A program made the position numbers and the translations under genes. A stretch of 64,000 nt of DNA from Advenella incenata (lineage in GTDB: Bacteria > Pseudomonadota > Gammaproteobacteria > Burkholderiales > Burkholderiaceae_B): the NCBI RefSeq assembly GCF_004217095.1, contig NZ_SHKO01000001.1, positions 2,406,234 through 2,470,233 of the forward strand. Reading direction: 5' to 3'. Shown piece by piece: positions 1 through 8,553 of this stretch (within the stretch, counting starts at the first letter, position 1; the number at the start of each line of letters is the position of its first letter). The notes under the pieces are model-generated. The model was not told where the DNA came from and searched no databases. It worked only from the letters and a program-made list of their open reading frames with translations.

Positions 1-296
1 CGTCCGCCATTTCCATGCTCCCCTCGATTATGCAAGCGATCGGCACCGACGGCCCTGAAGTCTGGCTCGACAGCGGTATCCGTTCCGGTCAGGACGTACT
101 GCGCGCGATTGCGCTGGGCGCCAAAGGCACCATGATCGGTCGTGCCTTTCTATATGCGCTGGGGGCCTACGGAGAAGAAGGCGTCACCAAAATTCTGCAG
201 ATTATCCGCAACGAACTGGATATCACACTCGGATTCTGCGGACAGACAGACATCAATAAGGTGACGGCCGATATCCTGTTACCCCAGCAACGGTAA
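1..296 (+). CDS. FMN-dependent alpha-hydroxy-acid oxidase/dehydrogenase, C-terminal part
   Basis: The gene enters from the left edge and is in frame from base 3; only about the last 97 residues are visible, ending at TAA 294-296. The segment LDSGIRSGQDVLRAIALGA followed by MIGRAFLYALGA is the C-terminal FMN phosphate-binding part of the glycolate oxidase / L-lactate dehydrogenase (LldD) TIM-barrel family, which oxidises 2-hydroxy acids to 2-oxo acids using FMN. The catalytic His/Arg region lies upstream and cannot be seen, so lactate, glycolate or mandelate specificity cannot be chosen. A strong terminator follows at 337-377. Confidence 0.85.
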   Translation, partial: SAISMLPSIMQAIGTDGPEVWLDSGIRSGQDVLRAIALGAKGTMIGRAFLYALGAYGEEGVTKILQIIRNELDITLGFCGQTDINKVTADILLPQQR

Positions 297-310
297 TCAG
301 CAAGCACCCT

Positions 311-333
311 GTTTGGCAACGATAATGCCAAAC
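311..333 (+). other. Stem-loop after the oxidase gene
   Basis: GTTTGGCA (311-318) pairs perfectly with TGCCAAAC (326-333) around a 7-base loop. It lies just before the terminator at 337-377 and probably belongs to the same 3' end. Confidence 0.5.
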
Positions 334-336
334 ATC

Positions 337-377
337 AAAAAAACCGTGATTGACGTTATGTGAATCACGGTTTTTTT
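337..377 (+). terminator. Rho-independent terminator of the oxidase gene
   Basis: AAAAAAACCGTGATT (337-351) and AATCACGGTTTTTTT (363-377) form a 15-bp inverted repeat around an 11-base loop and end in seven T. The symmetry (A run on one side, T run on the other) lets it act on both strands. Confidence 0.9.
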
Positions 378-764
378 GTGCGTGTGCTTTTCGTAACTAT
401 AGCGGGGGCTGCGGCTGGGTTCACCCAAGCGCGTGCGCTGATTTAATTGACTAGAGAGTTAATTGACTAGAGTGAATTTATTTGGACTGAACCGTTGCAA
501 CAGAGCAGTTTAACGGGTTGTTTTAATGAGATGGTTTCGCGGGGCGGTTTAGCGTAGCAGCTTTTGACCAGATCGCTCAAGCAGGACAAACCTGGGCTGA
601 ATAAACTTAAGCAAAATAAACTTGAACAGGAAGCGCTTACGCAGAACACCCCCTGTAAGGCAAAGCGACCCTGGGCAGCGATCGCGGTACGCCAGTGTCT
701 GTTATTGCCTGATCGCCCTAGACCTGATAGCCCTCATAGACCTAATTCGGAATCAGGGAAGATA
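378..764. other. Gene-free spacer with short tandem duplications
   Basis: I see no convincing gene or tRNA here. It contains a 16-base tandem duplication at 443-474 (15 of 16 identical, TTAATTGACTAGAG core) and a looser duplication of CCTGATNGCCCT around 708-740. Short open frames at 564-864 lack a ribosome-binding site and recognisable sequence. Confidence 0.5.
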
Positions 765-1154
765 TCAGGGAGCGACCATTTGGTCGAAAATCTTCATGAC
801 GCTGTTCAGCTCTGAGCGGATGTATTGCAGATCCTGCGCAGACAGACGAACCGCGGCATCCTGATCGTGTTGGGCATCACGGCCGTCACTCAAACGATTG
901 CGCGCACCACTGATGGTGAACCCCTGTTCATAGAGCAGATCACGAATTTTGCGAATAAGCAGCACTTCATGATGCTGATAGTAACGACGGTTACCCCGGC
1001 GTTTGACCGGGTTCAGTTGCGTGAACTCCTGTTCCCAGTAACGCAAAACATGTGGCTTGACGCAGCACAGCTCGGATACTTCGCCGATGGTGAAATATCG
1101 CTTTGCCGGAATCGGGGGCAACGCAGTGATGGAAGGTATTTCAGTCTGATTCAT
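765..1154 (-). CDS. MerR-family transcriptional regulator
   Basis: 129 residues. An N-terminal winged helix of the MerR type covers about residues 18-90: YFTIGEVSELC, then HVLRYWEQEF, then NRRYYQHHEV. No metal-binding cysteine cluster follows the short C-terminal helix, so this is not a classical mercury or copper sensor. The gene is the last of the rpmI-rplT-pheS-pheT-ihfA series; a MerR gene directly after ihfA is a conserved betaproteobacterial arrangement whose role I do not know. The start has no clear Shine-Dalgarno sequence, consistent with coupling to ihfA 40 bases upstream. Confidence 0.85.
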   Translation of the reverse strand: MNQTEIPSITALPPIPAKRYFTIGEVSELCCVKPHVLRYWEQEFTQLNPVKRRGNRRYYQHHEVLLIRKIRDLLYEQGFTISGARNRLSDGRDAQHDQDAAVRLSAQDLQYIRSELNSVMKIFDQMVAP

Positions 1155-1194
1155 GCGCAGATTGTAAACCCAAACCGTCTTTTAAGGAACCACT

Positions 1195-1527
1195 TTAATC
1201 GATGAGCGTAAGATCAGGATTATACTCATCACCCTGCTCTACGATACCCTTGAGCTTCTGGCTTGCATGGAAGGTAACAACCCGGCGGGCAGAGATTGGG
1301 ATGACCTCACCAGTCTTGGGATTGCGACCCGGTCTTGCGGGTTTGTCTCGCACCTGAAAGTTGCCAAAACCAGACAGCTTGACCGAATCGCCCTTGGCGA
1401 GCGACTCCCGGATTTCCTCGAAAAAGGTATCCACAATATCCTTGGCCTCCCGTTTGTTCAATCCAACGCGCTCAAACAGCAATTCCGCCAATTCTGCCTT
1501 GGTTAAGGTATTGTTTTCTTCCAACAT
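1195..1527 (-). CDS. ihfA: Integration host factor subunit alpha
   Basis: 110 residues. DNA-bending nucleoid protein that pairs with IhfB and helps sigma-54 promoters, recombination and replication. The HU/IHF fold is complete: [22 protein letters not shown] at the start, [15 protein letters not shown], and the arm [18 protein letters not shown] with the Pro that intercalates in DNA. It lies 18 bases after pheT, as in the Escherichia coli pheST-ihfA arrangement, and is probably co-transcribed with it. IHF may act at the glnK and urtA sigma-54 promoters of this same window, but this is inference. Confidence 0.95.
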   Translation of the reverse strand: MLEENNTLTKAELAELLFERVGLNKREAKDIVDTFFEEIRESLAKGDSVKLSGFGNFQVRDKPARPGRNPKTGEVIPISARRVVTFHASQKLKGIVEQGDEYNPDLTLID

Positions 1528-1545
1528 GCTCTTTCCCTTCCTGTT

Positions 1546-3951
1546 CTATCTTTTACGAACGCCATGCTTTTGAACCAGCAGTTCAAGCACTGCGTTCATG
1601 CACTGGTCTACACGTGTATCTTCCAAGGTTGCCGCCGGATCCTGCAACGTAAACCGCAAGGCCAGACTGCGCTCCTGCTGCTCCGAACTTGGATCCTTCC
1701 AGACATCAAATAGTGCAATATCCTTAATAATATCAAGGAATTGCCCATCTTGCTGATTATTCTCCAATGTGTCAAGCAAGTCCTGCAGTTTCAGCGTTAA
1801 AGGCGCCCATATGGCCAGATCGCGAAATACTGCAGGCTGCCGCGCCACTTCCGTATAGTGAGCAAACTGCATATGCTGCAACGCAATAACATCCAGTTCA
1901 AACACCACGGGCGGATGAACCAGTTCATTGTCCTGCACCCATTGCGGATGCAGTTCACCAACAAAACCGATCACCTGTCCGTTAAGCAGGACATTCGCAC
2001 TGCGTCCGGGATGCAGGGCCGGATGGCTTACCGGCTCGAAACGCAGATGGCGTGCCTGCTGGCTGCATAGGCGCTCAATATCGTTTTTGACATCAAAAAA
2101 ATCTGTTTGGCGCACGGGCAAACCCCACTGCTCCGGTTCCGCCGGACCCCACGCCGCGCCGGCCAGATGTAGCGGCTGGCGCACACCGGCCACGCTCAGA
2201 TCACCATCAGTCACAGCGCTGTCGCGGATAAAGATGCGTCCCAGCTCAAAAACCCGAACCCGGCTCTGCTGCCGCTTCTGATTATATTGAATATTGGCGA
2301 CCAGCCCGCCGATCAGGCCTGAGCGCATCACTTCGAGCTGGCTGGCAATGGGGTTGAGCAATACGATCGGGTCGGTATTGCCCATGTAATTGCTTTCCCA
2401 GTCTTTCTGCACGAAACTGAAATTGACCACCTCCTGGTAGTCCAGCGCAGCCATGAGATGGCGCAACTGGTGCTGGGAGCGACGTGTTTCATTCGTAGGC
2501 AGCATCGTGGCCGACGTCTTTGGCGGATTGCTGGGAATATTCTCGAATCCGTAAATACGGGCGACCTCTTCGATCAGGTCTTCCTCTATTTCCAGGTCAA
2601 AACGAAATGACGGCGGGACAACGGAAAATACGCCGTCCTGTTCCGTAAATTGAAAATTGAGCTTGGTAAAGACGTCGCGCACGTGTGCTTCGGTAACTGG
2701 AATACCCAGCACCTTGCGGCAACGAGCAAGACGCATAGCCACGGCGGGCCGTGCCGGCAGCGCAATGCTCTGATCGCTGACCGGACCGGCCTGACCGCCA
2801 CAGATCTCGAGAATCAGGCTGGAAATATATTCAATGTGTTCAACCATGTTCTGGAAATCCACTCCGCGCTCAAAGCGGTGGCTCGCTTCGGAACTGAACT
2901 TGTAGCGACGCGCGCGCCCGGCGATGGCGTCAGGAAACCAGAAAGCGGCTTCCAGGTAAATATCGGTGGTATCCAGGGACACAGCTGTGGCGGCTCCGCC
3001 CATGATTCCGGCCAGGCTTTCGATCGTCTCGCCGGCGGTAATCACGCCCACATCGGAAGCCAGTTGCACCGTCTGATCATTCAGCAGCGTCAGGCTTTCC
3101 CCTTCTTTTGCCCAGCGTACGGTAAGCCCGCCATTGATCTTGGCCAGGTCAAACACGTGGGTGGGACGGCCCAGCTCCAGCATGACGTAATTGGAAATAT
3201 CCACCAATGCCGAGACTGAACGCTGGCCAGCGCGTTCCAGCCGGCTTTTCATCCAGTCGGGCGTGGCGGCCCGGGCATTGACGCCGTGAATGATCCGGCC
3301 CGCAAAGCGACCGCATAGATCCGGCGCCTGGACAGTGACCGGCAGTGTATCCTGATGCGTGACGGCCACCGGCTTGCTGACCGGCTCGGTCAACGGCGCA
3401 CCCGTTAGCGCACGCACTTCACGCGCCACACCCAAAATGGACAGGCAATCGGCACGATTGGGCGTCAGTTTTATTTCGAAAATGGTATCGTTCAGGTCCA
3501 GTGCGCTGCGGATATCCTGCCCGACTTTTGCGTCGGCATCCAGCTCCAGCAACCCGCCATGATCCTGGGACAGGCCCAGTTCACGCGCAGAACACAACAT
3601 ACCGAACGAATCTTCGCCGCGCATGCGCGCCTTGCTGATTTTGAAGTCTCCGGGAAGGACCGCGCCAATTCGCGCCAGCGGCACCTTCAGGCCCTCGGCG
3701 GCGTTCGGCGCCCCACAGACAATCTGCAACGGTTCGCTCGAGCCGTCATCCACGGTACAGATGCGCAGTTTGTCAGCATTGGGATGGGCGCGCACGGCCG
3801 TGATGTGGGCCACTACGATCCCCGAAAATGGCGGCGCGACGGGCGCAGTCCCTTCGATTTCCAGGCCGGCCATGGTCAGCATATGCGCCAGCTCGTCGGT
3901 GGAAATCGATGGGTTAACGAAGGATCTTAACCAGGATTCAGGAAATAACAT
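1546..3951 (-). CDS. pheT: Phenylalanyl-tRNA synthetase beta subunit
   Basis: 801 residues from the ATG at 3951 (MLFPESWLRSFVNP, the usual beginning of bacterial PheT); an in-frame TTG seven codons upstream is less likely. Order of parts: EMAP/OB tRNA-binding domain (about 40-150), B3/B4 editing domain (about 210-390), B5 domain (about 400-475), catalytic-like core, and a C-terminal FDX-ACB anticodon-binding domain ending DTRVDQCMNAVLELL. With PheS it forms the heterotetramer that charges tRNA-Phe in the cytoplasm. It is 43 bases downstream of pheS and 18 bases upstream of ihfA. Confidence 0.95.
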   Translation of the reverse strand: MLFPESWLRSFVNPSISTDELAHMLTMAGLEIEGTAPVAPPFSGIVVAHITAVRAHPNADKLRICTVDDGSSEPLQIVCGAPNAAEGLKVPLARIGAVLPGDFKISKARMRGEDSFGMLCSARELGLSQDHGGLLELDADAKVGQDIRSALDLNDTIFEIKLTPNRADCLSILGVAREVRALTGAPLTEPVSKPVAVTHQDTLPVTVQAPDLCGRFAGRIIHGVNARAATPDWMKSRLERAGQRSVSALVDISNYVMLELGRPTHVFDLAKINGGLTVRWAKEGESLTLLNDQTVQLASDVGVITAGETIESLAGIMGGAATAVSLDTTDIYLEAAFWFPDAIAGRARRYKFSSEASHRFERGVDFQNMVEHIEYISSLILEICGGQAGPVSDQSIALPARPAVAMRLARCRKVLGIPVTEAHVRDVFTKLNFQFTEQDGVFSVVPPSFRFDLEIEEDLIEEVARIYGFENIPSNPPKTSATMLPTNETRRSQHQLRHLMAALDYQEVVNFSFVQKDWESNYMGNTDPIVLLNPIASQLEVMRSGLIGGLVANIQYNQKRQQSRVRVFELGRIFIRDSAVTDGDLSVAGVRQPLHLAGAAWGPAEPEQWGLPVRQTDFFDVKNDIERLCSQQARHLRFEPVSHPALHPGRSANVLLNGQVIGFVGELHPQWVQDNELVHPPVVFELDVIALQHMQFAHYTEVARQPAVFRDLAIWAPLTLKLQDLLDTLENNQQDGQFLDIIKDIALFDVWKDPSSEQQERSLALRFTLQDPAATLEDTRVDQCMNAVLELLVQKHGVRKR

Positions 3952-3994
3952 GATGTCTTTTTCTAGGTTCAAATAGGGAGTTAAAGCGTGAAAA

Positions 3995-5017
3995 TCAGCG
4001 ATTGAACTGACGCAGGAAACGCAAGTCTCCCTCGTAGAACTGCCTCAGATCATTCACGCCGTAGCGCAACATAGTCAGACGCTCAATGCCTGATCCGAAC
4101 GCGAACCCGATGTATTTTTCAGGGTCCAGTCCGAAATTGCGTACAACCTCCGGATGCACCTGGCCTGAACCGGAAATTTCCAGCCAGCGTCCCTGATTGG
4201 GACCAGAGGTGAACATCATGTCGATTTCGGCAGATGGCTCGGTGAACGGGAAAAAAGAAGGTCGAAACCGCACGCTCAAGTCGTCGGTTTCAAAAAAAGC
4301 TTTCAGAAAATTCGTATACACCCCTTTCAGATCAGCAAAAGAGATGTCTTCCGCGATCCACAGGCCCTCGACCTGATGGAACATGGGGGAATGCGTTGCG
4401 TCGCTGTCCACGCGATAAGTACGGCCAGGCGCAATTACTTTGATTGGCGGCTTGTGCATGCGGGCGTAACGCACCTGCATGGGACTGGTGTGGGTGCGCA
4501 GCAGAAAAGGCAGGCCCCCGGCGTCGTTCATATCCACGTAGAAGGTATCCTGCATGGAGCGCGCAGGATGATTCTCGGGGTTATTCAAGGCGGTAAAGTT
4601 GGTCCAGTCATTCTCGATCTCGGGGCCATCAGCCACATCGAAACCGATGCTATGGAAAATTTCTTCGATACGCTGCCATGACTGGATCACCGGATGGACG
4701 CCGCCCATGGAGCGACCCCTGCCCGGCAAGGTGACATCAATGGTTTCCGCGGCAAGGCGCTGGTTCAATTGATCACGCGCGAACTGCTCGCGACGCGCGT
4801 TGAGCAACGATTCGATTTGCTGCTTGACCCTGTTGATGCGGGCGCCTTCGGCTTTCTTCTGATCAGGGGGCAGCTGTGCCAGCCCTTTCATGAAGCCGGT
4901 GATGACCCCGTTTTTCCCAAGAAATTTTGCCTTTTCGTTTTCAAGCGAAGCCGAATCGGTTGCATGCTCGAATTTGTCTTTGGCCTGAAGAATCAGATCG
5001 TCCAGCGATTGCGTCAT
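3995..5017 (-). CDS. pheS: Phenylalanyl-tRNA synthetase alpha subunit
   Basis: 340 residues from the ATG at 5017 ([16 protein letters not shown]). A 21-codon in-frame extension exists but runs through a hairpin and is unlike the family. The N-terminal coiled coil for tRNA binding is followed by class II synthetase motifs: [11 protein letters not shown], the motif-2 strand [17 protein letters not shown], and motif 3 [21 protein letters not shown]. This subunit carries the active site for phenylalanyl-adenylate formation. It follows rplT by about 80 bases that hold a stem-loop (5041-5067), a possible attenuation or processing point. Confidence 0.95.
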   Translation of the reverse strand: MTQSLDDLILQAKDKFEHATDSASLENEKAKFLGKNGVITGFMKGLAQLPPDQKKAEGARINRVKQQIESLLNARREQFARDQLNQRLAAETIDVTLPGRGRSMGGVHPVIQSWQRIEEIFHSIGFDVADGPEIENDWTNFTALNNPENHPARSMQDTFYVDMNDAGGLPFLLRTHTSPMQVRYARMHKPPIKVIAPGRTYRVDSDATHSPMFHQVEGLWIAEDISFADLKGVYTNFLKAFFETDDLSVRFRPSFFPFTEPSAEIDMMFTSGPNQGRWLEISGSGQVHPEVVRNFGLDPEKYIGFAFGSGIERLTMLRYGVNDLRQFYEGDLRFLRQFNR

Positions 5018-5040
5018 GAAATTACCATTCTTGAAATAAC

Positions 5041-5067
5041 AAACGGGACCCGAAACGAGCCCCGTTT
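5041..5067 (-). promoter_or_regulatory. Stem-loop in the rplT-pheS spacer
   Basis: AAACGGG (5041-5047) and CCCGTTT (5061-5067) form a 7-bp stem. Read on the minus strand it is followed by GTTATTTC, a weak T-rich run, 24 bases before the pheS start. It may be an attenuator or processing site that tunes pheST relative to the ribosomal genes. No Phe-rich leader peptide was found. Confidence 0.45.
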
Positions 5068-5098
5068 GTATACAGCACAAATTTAAATCGTCAGTGGA

Positions 5099-5458
5099 TC
5101 AGGCGCCCAGGGCAGATTTGGCCTGTTTGACAACGGCGGCAAAACCAGCCTTGTCGTGGACAGCCATATCGGCCAGAACCTTGCGGTCCAGTTCAATGGC
5201 GGCCTTTTTCAGTCCGGCGATAAATACACTGTAGGTCATGCCGTTCTCACGGACAGCCGCATTGATACGGGTAATCCAGAGAGCGCGGAATGTACGTTTC
5301 TTATTGCGACGGTCACGATATGCATACTGACCAGCACGCATGACTGCCTGTTTGGCAATACGGAACACATTGCCGCGGCGACCACGATAGCCTTTGGCTG
5401 CAGCAATAACTTTTTTGTGACGAGCACGTGCGGTAACACCGCGTTTTACGCGAGGCAT
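5099..5458 (-). CDS. rplT: 50S ribosomal protein L20
   Basis: 119 residues, the normal length. Starts [18 protein letters not shown], with the basic N-terminal extension and the conserved [30 protein letters not shown] block that binds 23S rRNA. L20 is needed for early 50S assembly, and in E. coli it represses its own rpmI-rplT messenger. It follows rpmI by 13 bases. Confidence 0.97.
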   Translation of the reverse strand: MPRVKRGVTARARHKKVIAAAKGYRGRRGNVFRIAKQAVMRAGQYAYRDRRNKKRTFRALWITRINAAVRENGMTYSVFIAGLKKAAIELDRKVLADMAVHDKAGFAAVVKQAKSALGA

Positions 5459-5471
5459 AGTCTAACTCCTA

Positions 5472-5669
5472 TCAAGCAAAAGGCATCATGGCTTTTACTG
5501 AAGCCACGTTGGATTCGTGAACGGCTGTCGTGCCGCGCAGATGACGTTTGTTTTTCGTGGTTTTCTTTGTCAGAATGTGGCGTTTGAAAGCCTGACCACG
5601 CTTGATAGAACCGCTACCGCGTACGATAAAGCGCTTGGAAGCACTTTTCTTGGTTTTCATTTTGGGCAT
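5472..5669 (-). CDS. rpmI: 50S ribosomal protein L35
   Basis: 65 residues from the ATG at 5669 ([14 protein letters not shown]), the family's usual start; a longer frame adds five residues (MQVSV) with no support. The sequence is highly basic, with the typical [21 protein letters not shown] core. In most relatives it directly follows infC, but here infC is about 9.4 kb away, so rpmI heads its own transcription unit with a candidate promoter at 5846-5874. Confidence 0.95.
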   Translation of the reverse strand: MPKMKTKKSASKRFIVRGSGSIKRGQAFKRHILTKKTTKNKRHLRGTTAVHESNVASVKAMMPFA

Positions 5670-5700
5670 AACTGATACCTGCAAATGTGGATAAAAGGTG

Positions 5701-5720
5701 CTTAATAACCGTTTATTAAG
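5701..5720 (-). promoter_or_regulatory. Perfect hairpin in the rpmI leader
   Basis: CTTAATAA (5701-5708) and TTATTAAG (5713-5720) form an 8-bp stem with a 4-base loop, about 30 bases before the rpmI start. It sits where L20 autoregulatory elements occur in other bacteria, but the sequence alone does not show L20 binding. Confidence 0.4.
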
Positions 5721-5845
5721 ACTTTGCTAACCCGTATCCATTTTTCCCGTCACGATCCGCTCGAACGCCCCGAATCAGCTGTTATATTTCATGGTTACCC
5801 AGAAAACAGTGCTCCGTGATGCCTACGGCCTGCGGGAAACCATTG

Positions 5846-5874
5846 ATTATACGATGATTTTTCTCCAACTGCCA
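5846..5874 (-). promoter_or_regulatory. Candidate sigma-70 promoter for rpmI-rplT-pheST-ihfA
   Basis: On the minus strand a perfect -10 TATAAT (5846-5851) lies 17 bases from a weak -35 TGGCAG (5869-5874). It would give a leader of about 170 bases before rpmI. A promoter is expected here because infC is not upstream. The rest of the 5670-5996 spacer has no gene. Confidence 0.5.
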
Positions 5875-5977
5875 GCAATTAAGTGAGCAAAACCGGAGAG
5901 AATTCGTTGAATCGGCAATAAATGTGGCCCTCAGGCGACGGATTGTTAATAAAGCGGGTCTTCACCTGCCCTTTTAC

Positions 5978-5999
5978 AAGCGTCCCTGCTGGGCGCTTA
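5978..5999 (-). terminator. Weak hairpin at the end of the comM-like gene
   Basis: AAGCG plus CCC (5978-5986, with one extra base) pair with GGGCGCTT (5991-5998) around TGCT, overlapping the stop codon. On the minus strand it is followed by TGTAAAA, so there is no strong U tract; termination here would be partial at best. Confidence 0.3.
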
Positions 6000-7565
6000 T
6001 CGGGTCAATTGTTGACGAAACGACATGGCTTCGGTCAAATCGATTGCGCGAATCTGCCCTACCTCTGCCATATCCGCGATCGTGCGGGCTACGCGCAACA
6101 CCCGGTGCATCGCTCTGGCTGACCATCCCCAGTGTCTGCCGGCCCGGGCCAGCAATTGGGTCGCCTCGCAATCCGTACGACAGACCTGATCCATCAGATC
6201 TGGCGTCAGCAACGCATTTAATCGCCCCTGGCGCTGCAATTGCCGCTCACGGCAGCGCACAACTCGTTGCCGTACCACGCCGGAAGGCTCGGATGCCGGC
6301 AACTGCTGCCAACCCTGCGCCGGTGGCGTCAACTGTAACAGCATATCCATGCGATCCAAAAATGGCCCCGACAGGCGCGCGCGATAGCGCTCTATTTGCT
6401 CCGCCGTACAACGACAAGATCGGTGCGTGCTACCCAGGTAGCCGCAGGGACACGGATTCATGGCCGCTACCAGTTGAAAACGGCACGGATAGCTCACTGA
6501 ACGATTGGCCCGGGCGATATGGATTTCTCCTGTTTCCATGGGTTCACGCAAGGCTTCCAGCACATGTCGCTGAAATTCGGGCAACTCATCCAGAAACAGG
6601 ACGCCATGATGAGCCAGGCTGATTTGGCCAGGCCGTGGATTGACCCCGCCACCGATTAAGGCTGCCGCAGAACTGGAGTGATGCGGCGCGCGCATCGGGA
6701 CTTTCCTTGAAAAACGGGGTGCACGCTGGTGCAGGCTATGAATCGCCGCGACTTCTATGGCTGCATTTTCATCCAAAGGGGGCAATATTCCGGGCAGTCG
6801 TTGCGCCAGCATGCTTTTGCCTATGCCGGGCGGCCCGGACATCAGCAAGCCATGGCAGCCGCTGGCAGCGACCTCCAGGACCCGACAGGCTACCTGCTGG
6901 CCACGCACATCGGATAAACAAAGTTCAGGCGCCCCTTCACCCTCCTGCTCTTTCTGACTCTTCAGGCAAGCCTGGCCATCCACCGTTACGGGCGCTAATA
7001 CTGCTGTTTCATCCAGATGGCTTGCCACTTCCCGCAACGTACGGGCGCCAATGACAGTGAGGCCGGGTACGGCGGCAGCCAAACAGGCATTCTCGTCAGG
7101 CAAAATAAGAATGGGTCGGCTACCCGCCTTCTCGGGCCGCTGCGCCCTACCGGCCCTGGCTGCGGCAAGGGCAATAACCAGCGGAGCAGCAACGGGGACC
7201 AGTGCGCCGGTAAGCGAAAGCTCGCCCGCAAAAACGATACCGGGCAGTACCTGCTGAGCCATTTTGTCTGACAAGACCAGTTGCCCTGAAGCCAGCAACA
7301 CGCCCAGCGCAATCGGCAGATCGAATCTGCCGGATTCTTTCGGAATGTCGGCCGGCGCAAGATTTGCCGTTAATCGTCCGGCCGGGAAGCTATATCCACT
7401 ACTCAAAATGGCCGAGCGCACCCGCTCCCTGCTCTCGCGAACACCGGCGTCCGGCAACCCGACAATGGTAAAAGACGGCAACCCCTGGGCGAGATGCACT
7501 TCAACAAACACTTCTGGCGCGTGCATACCGCAAAGCGCCCTGCTGGCCAACACCGCTAAGCTCAT
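5997..7565 (-). CDS. comM: YifB/ComM-family AAA+ ATPase (Mg-chelatase-like)
   Basis: 522 residues. N-terminal Lon-protease-like (ChlI) domain: VFVEVHLAQGLPSFTIVGL and VRESRERVRSAI. Then an AAA+ core with Walker A GPPGIGKSM near residue 240, the HHSSSAAALIGGG segment, Walker B GVLFLDELPEF, and the cysteine-bearing MNPCPCGYLG. The C-terminal Mg-chelatase domain ends AMSFRQQLTR. In Vibrio and Haemophilus ComM is a hexameric helicase that extends branch migration of incoming DNA during natural transformation. The start has a good AGGAG sequence. It heads away from ubiK, 386 bases downstream of it. Confidence 0.9.
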   Translation of the reverse strand: MSLAVLASRALCGMHAPEVFVEVHLAQGLPSFTIVGLPDAGVRESRERVRSAILSSGYSFPAGRLTANLAPADIPKESGRFDLPIALGVLLASGQLVLSDKMAQQVLPGIVFAGELSLTGALVPVAAPLVIALAAARAGRAQRPEKAGSRPILILPDENACLAAAVPGLTVIGARTLREVASHLDETAVLAPVTVDGQACLKSQKEQEGEGAPELCLSDVRGQQVACRVLEVAASGCHGLLMSGPPGIGKSMLAQRLPGILPPLDENAAIEVAAIHSLHQRAPRFSRKVPMRAPHHSSSAAALIGGGVNPRPGQISLAHHGVLFLDELPEFQRHVLEALREPMETGEIHIARANRSVSYPCRFQLVAAMNPCPCGYLGSTHRSCRCTAEQIERYRARLSGPFLDRMDMLLQLTPPAQGWQQLPASEPSGVVRQRVVRCRERQLQRQGRLNALLTPDLMDQVCRTDCEATQLLARAGRHWGWSARAMHRVLRVARTIADMAEVGQIRAIDLTEAMSFRQQLTR

Positions 7566-7951
7566 CCGAATCTCCTGAATGCATCAGGGCATTCTGGCAG
7601 AAACCTGGCCCGACCACCGTTATTACAGGATAGATTGATCTATAGTGGGAACTGACAGCCCGGAGATAGCTGCCATGCACAGAACACTCGAGCAGGCAGC
7701 GAAACGAAGCCGATCGTCGTGAGCGATACTGGCAGCCCGGTACATAGGGCCTCGCACATAGGCCTCACACATACGGCCTCGCATATGGAGTCACAAATGG
7801 AGTCACAAATGAGGCCTTATATGACACCTCATAAAATCCCAGATACTGCCCGACATATGACCGACAAATGATCTGTCAACACCCAAGCAGGCGTGATACT
7901 GGCAGCCCTCCCCATGGGCAGACCCGGGGAGCAGCCGTATACCTTGCGATC
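7566..7951. repeat. Degenerate repeat patch between ubiK and the comM-like gene
   Basis: The spacer has no gene. At 7748-7835 it holds about six or seven degenerate 12-15-base units of the form GGCCTCRCAYATA, including a perfect 12-base tandem pair GGAGTCACAAAT at 7787-7798 and 7799-7810. The patch is flanked by a 14-base direct repeat, GATACTGGCAGCCC, at 7725-7738 and 7895-7908. Origin unknown; no transposase or terminal inverted repeat is visible. Confidence 0.6.
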
Positions 7952-8236
7952 TTAATCGACAACCGGGCCGGTATGAGTGCCTGTTGAAGACGGCGTTGTA
8001 ATGCCTGCCTTTTCCTCCAGCAGACGAACCCGGGACTCCAGCTCGAACAGACGTTCGCGCAATTTTGCCGACAAGGCAACCTGCACATCAAACTCTTCCC
8101 GAGTGACCAGATCCAGCCGGGAAAATCCCTGGGCCATGAATGCCTTCACATTCTTTTCTATATCCGCTGCCGGACTGTTCTTGATCAATTCCTGAATATT
8201 TTTCTGAAAATCTTCAAATAACTGATTCGATTTCAT
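7952..8236 (-). CDS. ubiK: Ubiquinone biosynthesis accessory factor UbiK (YqiC/BMFP family)
   Basis: 94 residues. Amphipathic N-terminal helix (residues 1-35), the RLDLVTREEFDVQVALSAKLRERL block, and a leucine-zipper-like coiled coil LFELESRVRLLEEKAG. This is the full BMFP/YqiC pattern. In E. coli and Salmonella UbiK trimers assist the UbiJ-containing complex that makes ubiquinone aerobically at the membrane. It is followed by the comM-like gene on the same strand, a common neighbour in betaproteobacteria. The last 15 residues are Thr/Gly-rich and probably disordered. Confidence 0.9.
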   Translation of the reverse strand: MKSNQLFEDFQKNIQELIKNSPAADIEKNVKAFMAQGFSRLDLVTREEFDVQVALSAKLRERLFELESRVRLLEEKAGITTPSSTGTHTGPVVD

Positions 8237-8553
8237 GATTGTGATTCCTGTATGTATACGGGCACCAGTGCCGCGTCCTGTTCTTCATATTGTACACATT
8301 TGCCATTGCAAACTTTGTACTGCGCCAGCTGAAAGCGACGTTCTACATTCAATGCACAACACTGCACGACATCACGCAACGCGGCCTGACATGGGCACAA
8401 CGCCTGACCAACGCAGCCCAGGCGATGAGGTGTAGACGAGTACGCTCAGGCCACCAGCCTGCCGTTTTTTAGCGCCATCCACAAGGCAGATCTACGCATG
8501 GCCCAGCCCTAAAGCATCAACCCGCCTTGGGGCGGGTTGATGTAAGCAATGGC
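8237..8553. other. Spacer with a plus-strand terminator-like hairpin
   Basis: No convincing gene. CAGGC (8447-8451) and GCCTG (8457-8461) form a short stem followed by CCGTTTTTT on the plus strand, which would end a plus-strand transcript, yet no plus-strand gene is recognisable upstream. The spacer must also hold the ubiK promoter. Confidence 0.4.
8515..8542 (-). terminator. Hairpin after the hendecad lipoprotein gene
   Basis: CATCAACCCGCC (8515-8526) and GGCGGGTTGATG (8531-8542) form a perfect 12-bp stem with a 4-base loop, 11 bases past the stop codon. On the minus strand it is followed by CTTTAGG rather than a long T run, so termination may be incomplete. Confidence 0.7.

Noticed and set aside
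564-864. Two overlapping plus-strand frames in the 378-764 spacer
   Set aside because: They overlap the merR 3' end, lack ribosome-binding sites and contain local repeats; no recognisable protein sequence.
5018-5080. N-terminal extension of pheS (21 codons)
   Set aside because: It runs through a hairpin, is absent from the PheS family, and the ATG at 5017 matches the usual start.
7748-7835. Possible CRISPR array in the repeat patch
   Set aside because: The units are short, degenerate and contiguous with no unique spacers, and no cas genes are nearby.
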